From the NCBI GenBank assembly GCA_013396995.1, contig VWZP01009943.1, positions 868,001 to 932,000 of the forward strand: a stretch of DNA of 64,000 nucleotides. The letters run 5' to 3'. The translations under genes were made by a program, and so were the position numbers. The notes below the pieces were generated by a model. It was given only the letters and a program-made list of their open reading frames with translations. It was not told the DNA's origin and made no database searches. Below are positions 47,632 to 58,830 of this stretch, piece by piece (the stretch's first letter is position 1; every line of letters begins with the position of its first letter). Source of the DNA: Dicaeum eximium (lineage: Eukaryota > Chordata > Aves > Passeriformes > Dicaeidae).

Positions 47632-49561
47632 ACATCGTAAAATATTCAAATAATGGGCTGCCCATGGGCCTCTCCTTCTAGTATTCAACTAAATGAATGT
47701 AGCTAAATCTATTTTTCCTGAAGTCTAACTAAAATTTTCCCTGATGAAATTTAAGCCCACTATCAACTGATCAATTACTTGTGAACATGAAAAATAGTTC
47801 ATTCCTTCCATTTTTGCATTTATTGGTTATTATACTAACAGCAGAGCAATTTTAACCTTAAGAAAGCTTTTTTGCCCTCTGAGATACTTGGAATTTTAAT
47901 CTAACATTTATTCTTAAAGTCTATTATGAGTTCAGTTCACATGCTTTATTCACTGGTAACAATACAAAGCTGAACACAGGTTATAAAAAACAATAATGAT
48001 GAATGTGCAGACTCTGAATGTGGAAAAAGAGAAGAGAAAATACCAGGAGTGGCAAAAGGATTGTCACAATTTTGTTAGACTACACGCTCTCGAAGGTGAT
48101 GTGTTGTGTGTGGTACACAATCCAAACTGTTCAGGAACCCTAAATATGGTCAAGGTATTTGAAAAATGAGCGGAGTGGAGTAATGTTGAGCAAAGACAAG
48201 AACTACTGTCAGAATACGAAGTATATGAAGAACAAAATCCCACTTCATTGGGTTTTGAAGTCTTTGAAGATCAAATATTTACTTTTGTTTTATCAAAGCA
48301 TAGTCTTGTAAAATTACACAAGACTGCCTGCAAATATGAATTTTTGGGTCCAAAATTCCAAGTTTTCTTATTAATTCCACCCTGTCTGACAGGAGTTTCT
48401 GTTCTTGAGATATAGAACCTACCCCACTGGAAATGACAGGAAAGCAATGTGCTCCATTAAAGCTTTGCTGTTTTAAAAATATCTATTTTGACAGACAAAA
48501 ATGCAACTAGTTCTAATTAGAACTCTGATTAAGCAAAATCTTAATAGAACAAATGCCAACTAAAAAATAGACTTATGTTTTGACTAGTATCTGAAAATCA
48601 TTTGTCTGAGAAGATGCTTAACTTGGTCTTCTTACAGGCTGCTAGTATAATTATAATTATCTTGGAGATGTTGGCGAATAATGAAAGTTGTATCAAAACC
48701 ATAAACCTCAGCCCAGTGCTACTGGGATTAAGAGAATTGCTCTTTTCAATTAAGGAAAAAAAGCACATTCAGCCATTACATATTACTGTTCTTATTTTCC
48801 TGACAGATGAACAAGAAGACTAAGATTTAAAGAGAGGGATGGAGGGGCTGAGTGTACTGTCACTTCCTCTGGGATGCATAAGAAACAATAACACTGAGGC
48901 CAAAGAACTTAGTCCTATTCAAGAACCCAATCAATCTTAGAATTTAAGAAAAGGCTTTTATAGGCTCTGTTTCCGATCCTTTCTCTGGTTTCTGGGCCAC
49001 ACTTCAGCGATCGAAATGCTGTCCACGATTCACTGATGAGCAGCAAAACCCCTGAATGGCAATGAGAGCCTTCCAGTAGAAACAGTCACAGCACAGTGCT
49101 GCTGCTAATTTGTCACTGTGAGGCAAACTGCATTACACACAAGGGTAAAAGGACAATTTAAAAATCGATTGCCTGCCAATTTAAATATCTATTAATAATT
49201 ATGGGTTTGCTTTTGAATTCTGCACTGCTCATTTAATCTTAATATCTTCTTCATCACACAACTGACTTTGGAAAACAGTGTCTGTCTACAAGGTGACACG
49301 AAATGTTGAAACTCCCAGACACCCTTTACGCCTCAGCAAAAGCTCATGGATAATTCATTAACGTCCCATTTTTAGGGTGGGGTGGTTTTTTTGTTTTGTT
49401 TTGTTTTGTTTTTGTTTTGTTTTTTAAATTTTTTTAAGTTTTGTTTTGTTTTTTAAGCTTTAGGTTTTTCTTAAAGCAACACCGAAACATTTTCTTCAGA
49501 AGAAGTCTCACTGAGTACTCTAAATTATATGGGTGGATATTAATAATGAATTAAGGTGGTA
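47632..49561. other. intergenic DNA, no gene seen
   Basis: AT-rich, with no supported exon or RNA gene. It ends in a T/G low-complexity tract at about 49385-49456. Confidence 0.6.
49385..49456 (+). repeat. (TTTTG)n low-complexity tract
   Basis: Imperfect TTTTG units are mixed with pure T runs. The tract is unstable in length and otherwise featureless. Confidence 0.85.
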
Positions 49562-49836
49562 GGACAATGAGTAATGGTTCAAACTGAAGAGAGAAAATTT
49601 AGGTTAGATATTGAGAACAACTCTTTTACTGTGAGGATGGTGAGGCAAAGGAGCAGGTTGCCCAGGGAAGTTGTGGATGCCCCATCCCTGGCAGAGTTCA
49701 AGGCCAGGCTGGATGGAGTATTGAGCAACCTGGTCAAGCGGTAGGTGTCCCTGTCCATGGCAGGGGGTTGGAACTAGATGATCTGTAAAATCTCTTCCAA
49801 CCTGAACCATGCTATGACTCTATGCTTCTATATGTC
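49562..49836 (+). mobile_element. CR1 LINE fragment, 3' end on + strand
   Basis: Shows the canonical CR1 3' words, from ggttgcccagggaagttgtgg through ggctggatgg to ggttggaactagatgatct. It ends in repeated TATGACTCTATG-type octamers. Only about 275 bases of the 3' end remain, a severely 5'-truncated copy. Confidence 0.92.
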
Positions 49837-50279
49837 GGTAATATAAAAAATATTTTTAGTGATTTTTTAACAGAAGGTATGACATGGATTCTATGGCTTT
49901 TCATGCATTCAGATTGGTGTGCTCAAGCTGCTATTTTGATCTGAAATAACTTTTAGGTTGCACTTTTTGCATGGCTATGATTAATCAATGCTTCAGCTCC
50001 CTGAGGTCCTGGTGTTTAGGACCTGGCTTGAGACTAAATTCAGCTTCATACAAAAATCTGCAGCAGGAGGATTCCCAGCTATGGCCACCGAGTCAGCTCG
50101 CTGGAGTGCACGGGCAGTGAATGAAATCCAGGGAACTGATTCAGCACCTATAAATAAACACTGATGGACTCACTTAAGGCCTTCTCCTCCAGGAAGGGTG
50201 GTACTGACAACGTATCGAGATAAACTGATAAAAGAGGAAAGCCTCTGGAATTTGAAAGCTCTTCCCTGGCGCTGCTCAC

Positions 50280-50670
50280 ATTTTCTGTGTGTTCCGCAAG
50301 AAGCAGCCTCGGGCCTGCGCAGCCGCTTCGGGGCCCTTGCTGAGGCACCTGTGAGGGGGCGGCCGGGCCGGCCAGCGCGGCCATTCCCGGCAGGAGTGCT
50401 GCAAGCAGCCGGCCGGCAGCGCCCCCGGCGGGGCGGGGGACCCTGGGGACACCTTGGCACCACCTTGGCACCAGCCTGGCGCCCCCCCGGCAAGGCCGGT
50501 GCGAGTGGAGGGGCGGGGAGGGGTGCGGCGGGCTCGGAGGGCTGCGGTGGGGGCGAGGGTGAGCGGGCCGAGAGGGCGCGGGGCAGGTGCTCAGTCTGCG
50601 GGCTCAGGAGCCAGGCTTCTTCTGCGGTCCCGCCTTCTTTCTTTTCCTTCCCCTCACCCCCGACCCCGCA
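50280..50670. promoter_or_regulatory. orphan CpG island
   Basis: A sharply bounded GC-rich block with many CpG and several GC boxes, for example GGGGCGGGGAGGGG at about 50511-50524. It lies 6 kb downstream of LSMEM1 with no recognised gene next to it. It could be a promoter of a non-coding RNA, an alternative first exon of a distant gene, or a GC-rich relic. Open frames on both strands here (up to 177 codons) are Pro/Arg/Gly-rich artefacts of composition. Confidence 0.6.
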
Positions 50671-50838
50671 ACTCCCTGCCACCAGTGCTAATGCCGTTTT
50701 AATGAATTTTGAGATGCCTGTTGCTATTTGATGGAAGTTGTCGAGTCATGTACTCACCGGGCTTGCAGATGCAGAAAGAGCAAGAAGGCTCGGCAAAAGG
50801 GCAGCTGGTCAAAAACATTACCTTGAAGAGAGAGAAAT

Positions 50839-51540
50839 ATCACAGAATCACAGAATCACAAGGTTGGAAGAGACCTTCAAGATCATCGAGTCCAACCCGC
50901 GCCCTAACACCTCAACTAGATCATAGCACCCAGTGCCACATCCAATCTTTTTTTAAACACATCCAGGGATGGTGACTCCACCACCTCCCCGGGCAGACCA
51001 TTCCAGAACTTAATCACTTGTTCTGTGAAAAATTTCTTCCTAATGTCCAGCCTGTATTTCCCTTGGCGCAGCTTGAGACTGTGTCCTCTGGTTCTGTCAG
51101 CTGCTGCCTGGAGAAAAAGACCAACCCCCACCTGACTGCAACTACCTCTCAGGGAGTTGTAGAGTGATAAGGTCACCCCTGAGTCTCCTTTTCTCCAGGC
51201 TAAACACCCCCAGCTCCCTCAGTCGTTCCTCACAGGGTTTGTGTTCCAAGCCCCTCACCAGCCTCGTTGCCTCCTCTGGATGCGCTCCAGCGTCTCAACG
51301 TCCTTCCCAAACTGAGGGGCCAGAACTGGACACAGCAATCAAGGTGCCCCTCACCAGTGCCGAGTACAGGGGCAGAATGACCTCCCTGCTCCTGCTGGCC
51401 ACACCATTCCTGATCGAGGCCAGGATGCCCTTGGCCTTCTTGGCCACCAGGGCACACTGCTGGCTCATGTTCAGCCGGCTGTTGACCAGCACCCCCAGGT
51501 CCCTTTGTGCCTGGGCACTGTCCAGCCACACTTGTACACT
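50839..51540 (-). mobile_element. CR1 LINE, 5'-truncated, minus strand
   Basis: The 3' terminus with CACAGAAT repeats is at the left end (about 50841-50858). Reading leftwards, the minus strand keeps the C-terminal part of the CR1 reverse-transcriptase ORF, broken into at least two frames (51295-51576 and 50916-51176). Recognisable pieces are RDLGVLVNSRLNMSQQCA, ASRSREVILPLYSALVR, and near the end FWNGLPGEVVESPSLDVFK. It is the longest uninterrupted CR1 copy in the window and is not functional. Confidence 0.93.
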
Positions 51541-52190
51541 ATGATCTAGTACAGGTGTAATATGTACCATAAACATGTACTAGTGTCATTATGCCTTTTA
51601 GTATTTGCAATCCAATCACTGCTGACTCCATTACCCGAGGCTGGTGAAGCTACTCTGCTGCGGACTACAGCGGTGCACCCAGGGGCGTCATGATCAAATC
51701 AAGTCTAAAAAGGAATTAAACAATGTAAATGACCTTTGAAATGTGCCCAAGCCTTTCAGCATTCCTCTCCACAGTAAGGAAGGAAGGAAGCAAGCAAGCA
51801 AGCAGGCAGGTGAGGCCTCCAGTGCAAGATGGATAGAGGGATCATGTCTGACGATCGTGGAAAACATGAACTGTTCAAATATCTGCTTTGGCCATGGGGC
51901 ACATCTGGGGTATGGGGCACATCTAGGGTAGGGACTGTCATAGGAGGAACCTCATCCCATCTTGGACATGGGGAATGGGCATCATTGGGGCAGTGAAGGC
52001 TATTGAGTGCATGGGAATGGTCTATGGTGGCCCCTAAGGGTGTGTGAAATGCAGCCATGTCTGGGGACAGACAAAGCAGGAGCCTTGTGCTCAGCATGTG
52101 GCATTGGCCAGGCCTGGGAGCTGGGGTTATGTTTTTTGGGAGGTGGTTAACTTGGATCTGCACTGATCTGTTACATGTGTGATACAGAGG
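51541..52190. other. intergenic DNA with short tandem repeats
   Basis: Contains a GGAA/GCAA tetranucleotide run at about 51776-51811 and a two-copy GGGGCACATCT repeat with a period of about 18 bases near 51896-51925. No gene or named mobile element was recognised. Confidence 0.55.
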
Positions 52191-52480
52191 ACAGATGAAG
52201 ATGAAATATTGACTCTATGATTCAGAAGGAATAATAAGCATTTATTAATACAAAATCACACTCCTATAGAAAGCATTGTGAACCTAAAACCTGATTGATC
52301 TTTAGGAAACTTCTCTCACACTATTGATCAAACAGGAACAACTCCTTCTTGTAAACATTCTGCACAACACCAAGTGCAAAAAATAAGATAATAATTGTTT
52401 TAATTCTTTTCTCTAAGTTTCCCAGGCCGAGCCTGGGAGAAACTATGCTCTCTGTTGCCAGAGAGTGTGAGAATACCACA
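52190..52480 (-). mobile_element. probable LTR, minus strand, borders uncertain
   Basis: On the minus strand a start of TGTGGTATTC (ending at 52480 on +) is followed by two perfect hairpins: stem 7 with loop 4 at 52448-52465, and stem 8 with loop 3 at 52420-52438. Further on is an AATAAA signal (complement of 52241-52246). The arrangement looks like U3-R-U5 of an avian retroviral LTR. I could not find a target duplication, so the left border is a guess. Confidence 0.45.
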
Positions 52481-53810
52481 CTAGTCTATTCAGCATAATT
52501 TTTAATTCCTTTAGATTTGTGAAAAATCGACATTTTGCCAGTGACTGGAATGGCCATTCACATGCTGATGGAGAATGTACTGCTAAGCCTGTTAGACAAT
52601 CATCAGCACAGGGGCACATGCTTTGACACACACATTTAGGCATATGCATTAATTTGGGAAGATGTAGGCCCTCTGGAAAATTATCATAATACAAGTGGCA
52701 ATTTTATATCCATGATCTAGTCACTCCTTTTGAGATGCAGAATTTCTTATGCCACTTTAAGAACCCTTCCCAGTACACTACAGGGCTAGTAATGATGAAT
52801 CCAATTCCTTCAATAAATGTCCCCCATTATGCTTTATGGACCCTTGCTACATTTCCCTTTCTATAAGAATCTGGGATTTGTAGTTTGAATTTCTATCATC
52901 CTGCTGAAATAGCTACATTATCTGTCTCAATATGATATTATTATACAATACTTGCCATCCCAAAGTAGCCAATAAACCAGCACTTTCTGCTCTTGAAAGG
53001 AGTAGTTAAACACTACAGAGTGAACTGGGTCTGTTAAAAATGGGCCAGTCTTCTCATTTCTGAGAGACTGCAGTCTCCTCTGTATTCAGATTTTCTCCTA
53101 AGGGGCCTCTGGTCTGGTCTCAGTCTTTGCTGCATCGCTGCCATCTGGCTGATTTCTTTGTTCTGAGCAATTGAAACATGTTGCAGCTTAAAATATTTCA
53201 AGACAAACTCCTGCTTGTCTCCTAAAAGCTGTCCTCCTAGAATATAAGGAATTGTAACTACTATTTATAGTCAATTTAGCTATCCATCTTTGCAAGAAGT
53301 GAAGCATCTTATTTGTTCTTACAAATAGCGTGATGATTCTGTGCATCTCAGTGCAGAGTTCTTTTTCCCATTTAAAGGACAGCAGTCTTCACATTTTTGC
53401 AGCCACAGAAATATTACACAGTGTAATTGGAAGGAGCACTTACCCTTCCCAAACTGTTGATTTAGTCTTCTATCCTTTACTTAGGAATAGCAAGTACTAA
53501 TACCATGACTTGGCATGAAATAACTATTTGGAAAACTTTCCATCCAGGTCCTCCTTGCCAGCTCCAGGTGTCCTTGACAAGTAAAAAGTCTTTATGGTAG
53601 TTTCCAACTATTTATGTTGCGTAGCTTACTTCTAGTTCTTTGTTAGATAGCTAAAAAAGCAATGGGGTTTCTAATTTCTAATTAAGTTGCCTCTTCCTGG
53701 GGGATTTTTTTATGAGTAGCACAGACTGTACTCCTCACCTGCTGTTAATTTCTTGCCAGCTACTCATGCACTGTATTTTCTTGTTCCTACTGCAAAAACA
53801 TCGTATGAAA
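52481..53810. other. intergenic DNA, no gene seen
   Basis: AT-rich sequence without open frames of interest, repeats that I can name, or clear regulatory motifs. Confidence 0.6.
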
Positions 53811-54820
53811 GTCACAGAATCGCAGAATGGGTCAGGTTGGAAGTGGCCACAGAGGGTCATCTGATCCAAGCTCCCTGCTCAGGCAGTATTGCGGCTGGTG
53901 TCTGGTCACACCTCAGGGTCACCATTTGTTGCTGGTTCTTCCATGTTTCGGGTGCCATTTGTTGTTTGTTCTCTGCACGAGGGGTTACCAGTTGTATTGG
54001 TGTTTCCCCCGTGCATAAAGACTTTGACTCCATGCATAAGAAGGCTTAAGATAGTTTATTCATTATTGGCTCCATGTTCCAGGCCCGAGGCTTAATGCCT
54101 TGTACAGTGCAGCCTGCAATGCTTCTTTACANGTCAAGACGACAAAGCAGGGTCATCCTAGAGCACATTGCAGAGGATTGTGTCCAGATGGCCCTTAAAT
54201 ATCTTCAGGGAGGGAGACTCCACAACCTCACTGGACAACCTGTTCCAGTGCTCAGTCACCTGCACACTAAAGAAGTTCTTCCTCATATTCAGGTGGAACT
54301 TTCTGTGCATCAGGTTCTGCCCATTGCCTCTTGTCCCATTGCCTGGCACCACAGAGCAGAGCCTGGTCCATCCTCTTGACACCCTTCCATCAGAGACATA
54401 AAAACATTGATGAGGTCCCCTCTCAGTCATATCTTCTCAACACTGAGCAGGCCCAGCTCCTCCAGCTCTCCTTGTAAGAGTGATGCTTCAATCCCTTACT
54501 CATCTTTGTAGCCCTCCACTGGACTCCAGGAGCTATTGTCTCTCTTGTACTGAGGAGTGCAGAACTGGGCACAGCACTCCAGGTGAGGCCTCACTAGGGC
54601 TGAGTAGAGGAGTAGGTTTACCTTCCTTGACCTGCTGGCAGTGCTTTTCCTAATGCATCCCAGGATACCACTGGCCTCCTGGCCCCCAGGGCACACTGCT
54701 GGCTCAGGGATAGCCTGTTGTTCACAGGATCCCCAGGTCCTTCTCCACAGAGCTGCTTTCCAGCAGGTCAGGCTCCAGCCTGTGCTGGTGCAGGGGGTTA
54801 TTCTTCCCCAGGTGCAGTCC
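53811..54820 (-). mobile_element. CR1 LINE, minus strand, interrupted by a later insertion
   Basis: The CR1 3' end (TCACAGAATCGCAGAATGG on +) is at about 53812-53830. CR1 sequence continues to 53886, breaks off, and resumes at 54151 with the matching next part. It then runs through the region that codes for the reverse-transcriptase end to about 54820. Both halves are colinear with CR1, so the intervening 53887-54144 came later. The copy is 5'-truncated and its frames are broken. Confidence 0.9.
53887..54144 (-). mobile_element. LTR-like insertion nested in CR1
   Basis: This 258-base piece splits the CR1 and is bordered by AGGCAG (53881-53886) and AAGCAG (54145-54150). That is a 6-bp target duplication with one mismatch. 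On the minus strand it starts TGTCGTC and carries AATAAA (complement of 54055-54060). The far end reads CCGCAATA rather than a clean CA. One undetermined base (n) lies at 54132. A solo LTR, perhaps with missing or collapsed sequence at the n, is the best explanation. The upstream part is short for a U3. Confidence 0.6.
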
Positions 54821-57800
54821 TAACTGCTGACACTTCTACTTTAAATATTTTCTTTCTCAAATGTATTTTTTTTCATGTAAATGGTACATGGTTAATAGCT
54901 GTCACTGAGAGCTACATTTAAATGCCCTGTAATTTGAGAGCTGAAGCCTTCAGGAAATAGGAAGCAATAGCTGAAATCTCTTTATGCCTACCCTAGGATA
55001 GCTGAGCAGTCTCTTGTTGAGCTAGTGGACAAAGTGGGAAAGGGGACAATAACACTATCACCGCCTTTCTTGTCCTATGTAAACCATGATTCATCAGAAG
55101 TGCTCTAAACACCTGAGCAGACTGGGTACTGTAGGACAGAGTGATGCACAAACAACTAATTTCTGAATTGTGAACGAGGTGCTAACTGACCACTATTGCC
55201 AGGAGAGGTTATTTAGATGCTCAGGAAAATTTTCTGCTGCAAAGGTGTGTTTGTGTGCTTCCAAAGCTACATGACAAATTAGCTAGAATTTTGAAGATCT
55301 CAGTTTTGAACATAGATTAATGAAATGACAGCTGGAATTGAGGTGCTGGCAAAAAGCTGCATGATGATAACATTCAAAGAATCATTATCAAGATAAGCTA
55401 AATAGTGTGAGGCACATAGTGATAAGTGATAAGAATCAGATAATGGAATAATTTGGTTTGGTTTTGTGGTGGTGTATTGTTGTTGGGGTTTTTTGTTGTT
55501 TCTGTTTGCGGTTTTTTGGGGTTTTTTTGGGTTTGTTGTTTTGGGTTTCCCAGGGAAAACAGTAGGAAAAATCCCGCTAGGATCAATGGCACAAGATTTT
55601 TCTGAGTCATTATTCTATCTGTATGATGTAAGAGAGCTTCTTAACCCTATTGCTCTTACTGCTGATCAAAGCTGGACCTGAAAACTAATTTTTTCTCTTC
55701 TAAGGCCAAAGGAAGCATCTTGCTCACTTTGGAAGAGGTGGGAAGGAAGAGGATACTCCATAGGTGTGCAAGACTTTCCTGGCAGCAAATAGGAAGAGGT
55801 GATAATAGCAATTGCATTTGCCTTTCATTAACCTTCTCCTTTCTGGAAGTTTCCCCTGACTTGATTTGGCATTTCAGTCTTGGCACCTAAAACACAGAGC
55901 ATCCTGACACAGATGATTGCCTGAATGAATACAGTGGGTTTTGGCATAGTTTACACTTGAGGATACACCTGAGTGAGGATGAGGGGTCCCTGTGAAGCAG
56001 AGGAAGGCAAGCAGTGACATTCATTGGCAGATCTTCCTCAATTTTTTAAGCTTTTCAGTTTTCGTTTCACATTACAACTGAATTGAAAACACAGACTGAA
56101 TTGAAAACATAGACATACAGTTCCTCTATATTGAGATGTATTTTTTGTGGAGTACATAATGTCTGACACCTTCAAGGAGAGTTTTACACAGCTTGGCACA
56201 TTCACCTGTTTTTGAAAAAAAAAAGAGAAATATTATGGTAATAAGTGCTGGTAAAAGGGGCTTGCAATGGGAAGGTTTAACACAGGCATTAAGGGGAAAT
56301 CTGAGCAAAGCTTTTTAGGAGACAGTACATACTTTTCCCACTAGGTGGTGGAAATCTGCCACCATCCAGAGCTTTAAAAAACAGGAAAAAACCCACATAA
56401 TTATGAAGGGTAGGCTGAATTAAGATAGAAAATAGCTGTAATAACAGCTTATGATGTATCGATTAAAATGAGTTCTCTGCCTGTCGAAGAGACAATCATA
56501 GAAAATTATTCTTAATGCTATCCCCAACACAAAGGCAAAAATGTCAGTTAAGGAGGTTTTCTGATGTTTTAGAAAAGGAAATGAAAGGATAATTTAATCT
56601 AAATGAATTCTCTCACCCTCTACAGAAGGAGTGTCATCTATAATTTCAGACCATAGGAACTCAGGAAACAAATCTCTCATGCATTTATTTATCTTCAACT
56701 GCCAAAATATATTTTTTTAATTAGCAGTTTTAATTCATATGCATCATAGATCTCTTACAGCTCAGGAGTTGCTGCCATGTAAGCATTGCTGCTAAAGGTG
56801 TCCTCATGGTGGCAGTAAAACAATTAATTATTTAAAAACAGATTTGAAAATTGCACCATTTTATGTTGGTTTTGGCAGGTTCACGGTTGGAACAGCAGAG
56901 ACAAAGCACGTGCTGTGGTGCTAACATCACAGAAGGAACAAGGCTTTGGTAACTCTTCAAGTACAGCACAAACAGACAACTGTTGCTGACTTTATTCCAT
57001 GCATTTTCCTTCAAAGCTACACCCAAGCCATACCTGATACATGATTAATGTTTTAAATGAAAGCAACTATCACAGTTTTCAAAGACATTGAGGACAGACT
57101 GTTTTCACTGAAATTCATGGCTCTTATCTCAGCAACACTCCCCAGAGGTGAAGTCATCTCAACACACCATTTTGGAAAAAAAAAAGAGATACCGTCAGCT
57201 CCTGAGATGCAGCTAATCAATGCTTACTTGGTGCTGCCAATGAGGTCATACCAGCTCTGCTTCTCCATGGCATTACCAGGGAACATGATTTTTGATCTAC
57301 TTGATCTCTGTCCTTGGCCTGTCTGTGTGATCTCTCCCTCGTTGTATGGGTACCCACTGATCTGTGCAGTGGCTGTGGTTCTTGCTCTTACCTCTGAAGA
57401 GGTCTTGCATTCCTAAGTATGACCAACACCATTTTCCCTGCCATCTTCCGAAATACCTGCCTCTGCACTGTCCTTCCATGCTGCTCTCCTTTACTCCCGG
57501 AGCCAGACCGTGGTTTCTGACTGGTCTATGCAGTGATGTTGCAAGCAGGGAGTATGTGCAAAACTAGATCAGCTTCACACCCAGTAACCTTGGAGCCAGA
57601 GTGCCAGTCCTTCTGTCCACACACTGATATGCCAGGATACCCAGCTACATTTCCTACCTGATTGCCAGATGTTAGTGGAGCTACAGTGGTTATTCTGAAA
57701 GTAGTGTAACAAACTCCTCAATGAATTCACCATTCGTGGACTTGCGTGCTTACTGGGGCTGATATACTTTTCTGAGAAGTTTTTTTTTGCTTTGTTTTGT

Positions 57801-58769
57801 GGTTTTTGTTTGGTTTTTTGTTTGGTTTTTTTTTGTTTGTTTGTTTGGGTTTTTTGAGATAAATATTGTGTTTCTGCCCAACTGAGGTCTAACCCAAGTG
57901 TTCTGGCTACATACACACTAAAATGGCATGCCCAGGTGAGGCCTGCAATGCAGTGCTATAGTGGGGAATGACAGCAGATCTCCTGTTAGCCAGCAACACT
58001 TAGACAAGTGTGATCATAACTAGATTACTTTTCTCCTATTAATTAAAGTTGGGTTTTTTTTCCCAGAGTGTTTTTCATGGACCACTGATAACCACAGCAA
58101 ATAATACTATGTTGAAAATTCTAATAAAAGAGGATGGATATCCACTTTTTATTTGATTTCTGGAGTGTCATTCAAAAAGTTAAGTTTTTTAAGAACTTAA
58201 GATGGCCTTGTTTTCTGTTCTGCCTAAATATAGGGAGAGGAATTTCTGCATTCCATAGATATTCTCTAATAGTTTCTAGAAATCTATTATTCATTAAATA
58301 TTGCACCTAATTTTAGGTGTCTCAATTTGCAATGTTATCCTTCACCCTCAAAAAATGTAGTATCACTTACATAAAGGTTATTTTAGAAGCTTCTATTACA
58401 CAGGATCCCATTAGCAATCCAAACCATTTCTTCTCTATGTGATGACTTCCAGCCAGGACAATATTATTAAAATGCAGGAGTTACAGTACTTTTCTTCAAC
58501 TTTATTTTGAGGAGAGATGGCTTTTTTGGGGGCACCTAACAGCATCCTACCAGTATGTGTGGAGAATGTGTCAAGGAGAGTGAGCCAGACCGTACAAAGC
58601 ACTGCCTGGCAGGATGATGAGAGACAAGGACCATAAAGTACAGAGCAATTATTGTACTCTCTTAATTCCTATATTCTAAATGTCTGTCCATGTGTGAAAA
58701 GAAAAATGCTAATACCTGTTTAAATAAGAGTATGAAGATGGAGTTGAAGGTAAAAGTATGAAATTAGTC

Positions 58770-58830
<61 letters not shown>

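Noticed and set aside
50170..50731. Open frames of 170 and 177 codons on opposite strands
   Set aside because: Both have composition-driven Pro/Arg/Gly content, overlap each other, and have no domain or initiator context. They are treated as by-products of the CpG island.
51230..51576. Minus-strand frames that look like protein-coding genes
   Set aside because: They are decayed CR1 reverse-transcriptase sequence.
57779..57856. T/G-rich tract as a telomere-like or G-quadruplex sequence
   Set aside because: Not TTAGGG-based and the G runs are too short. It is ordinary low-complexity DNA.
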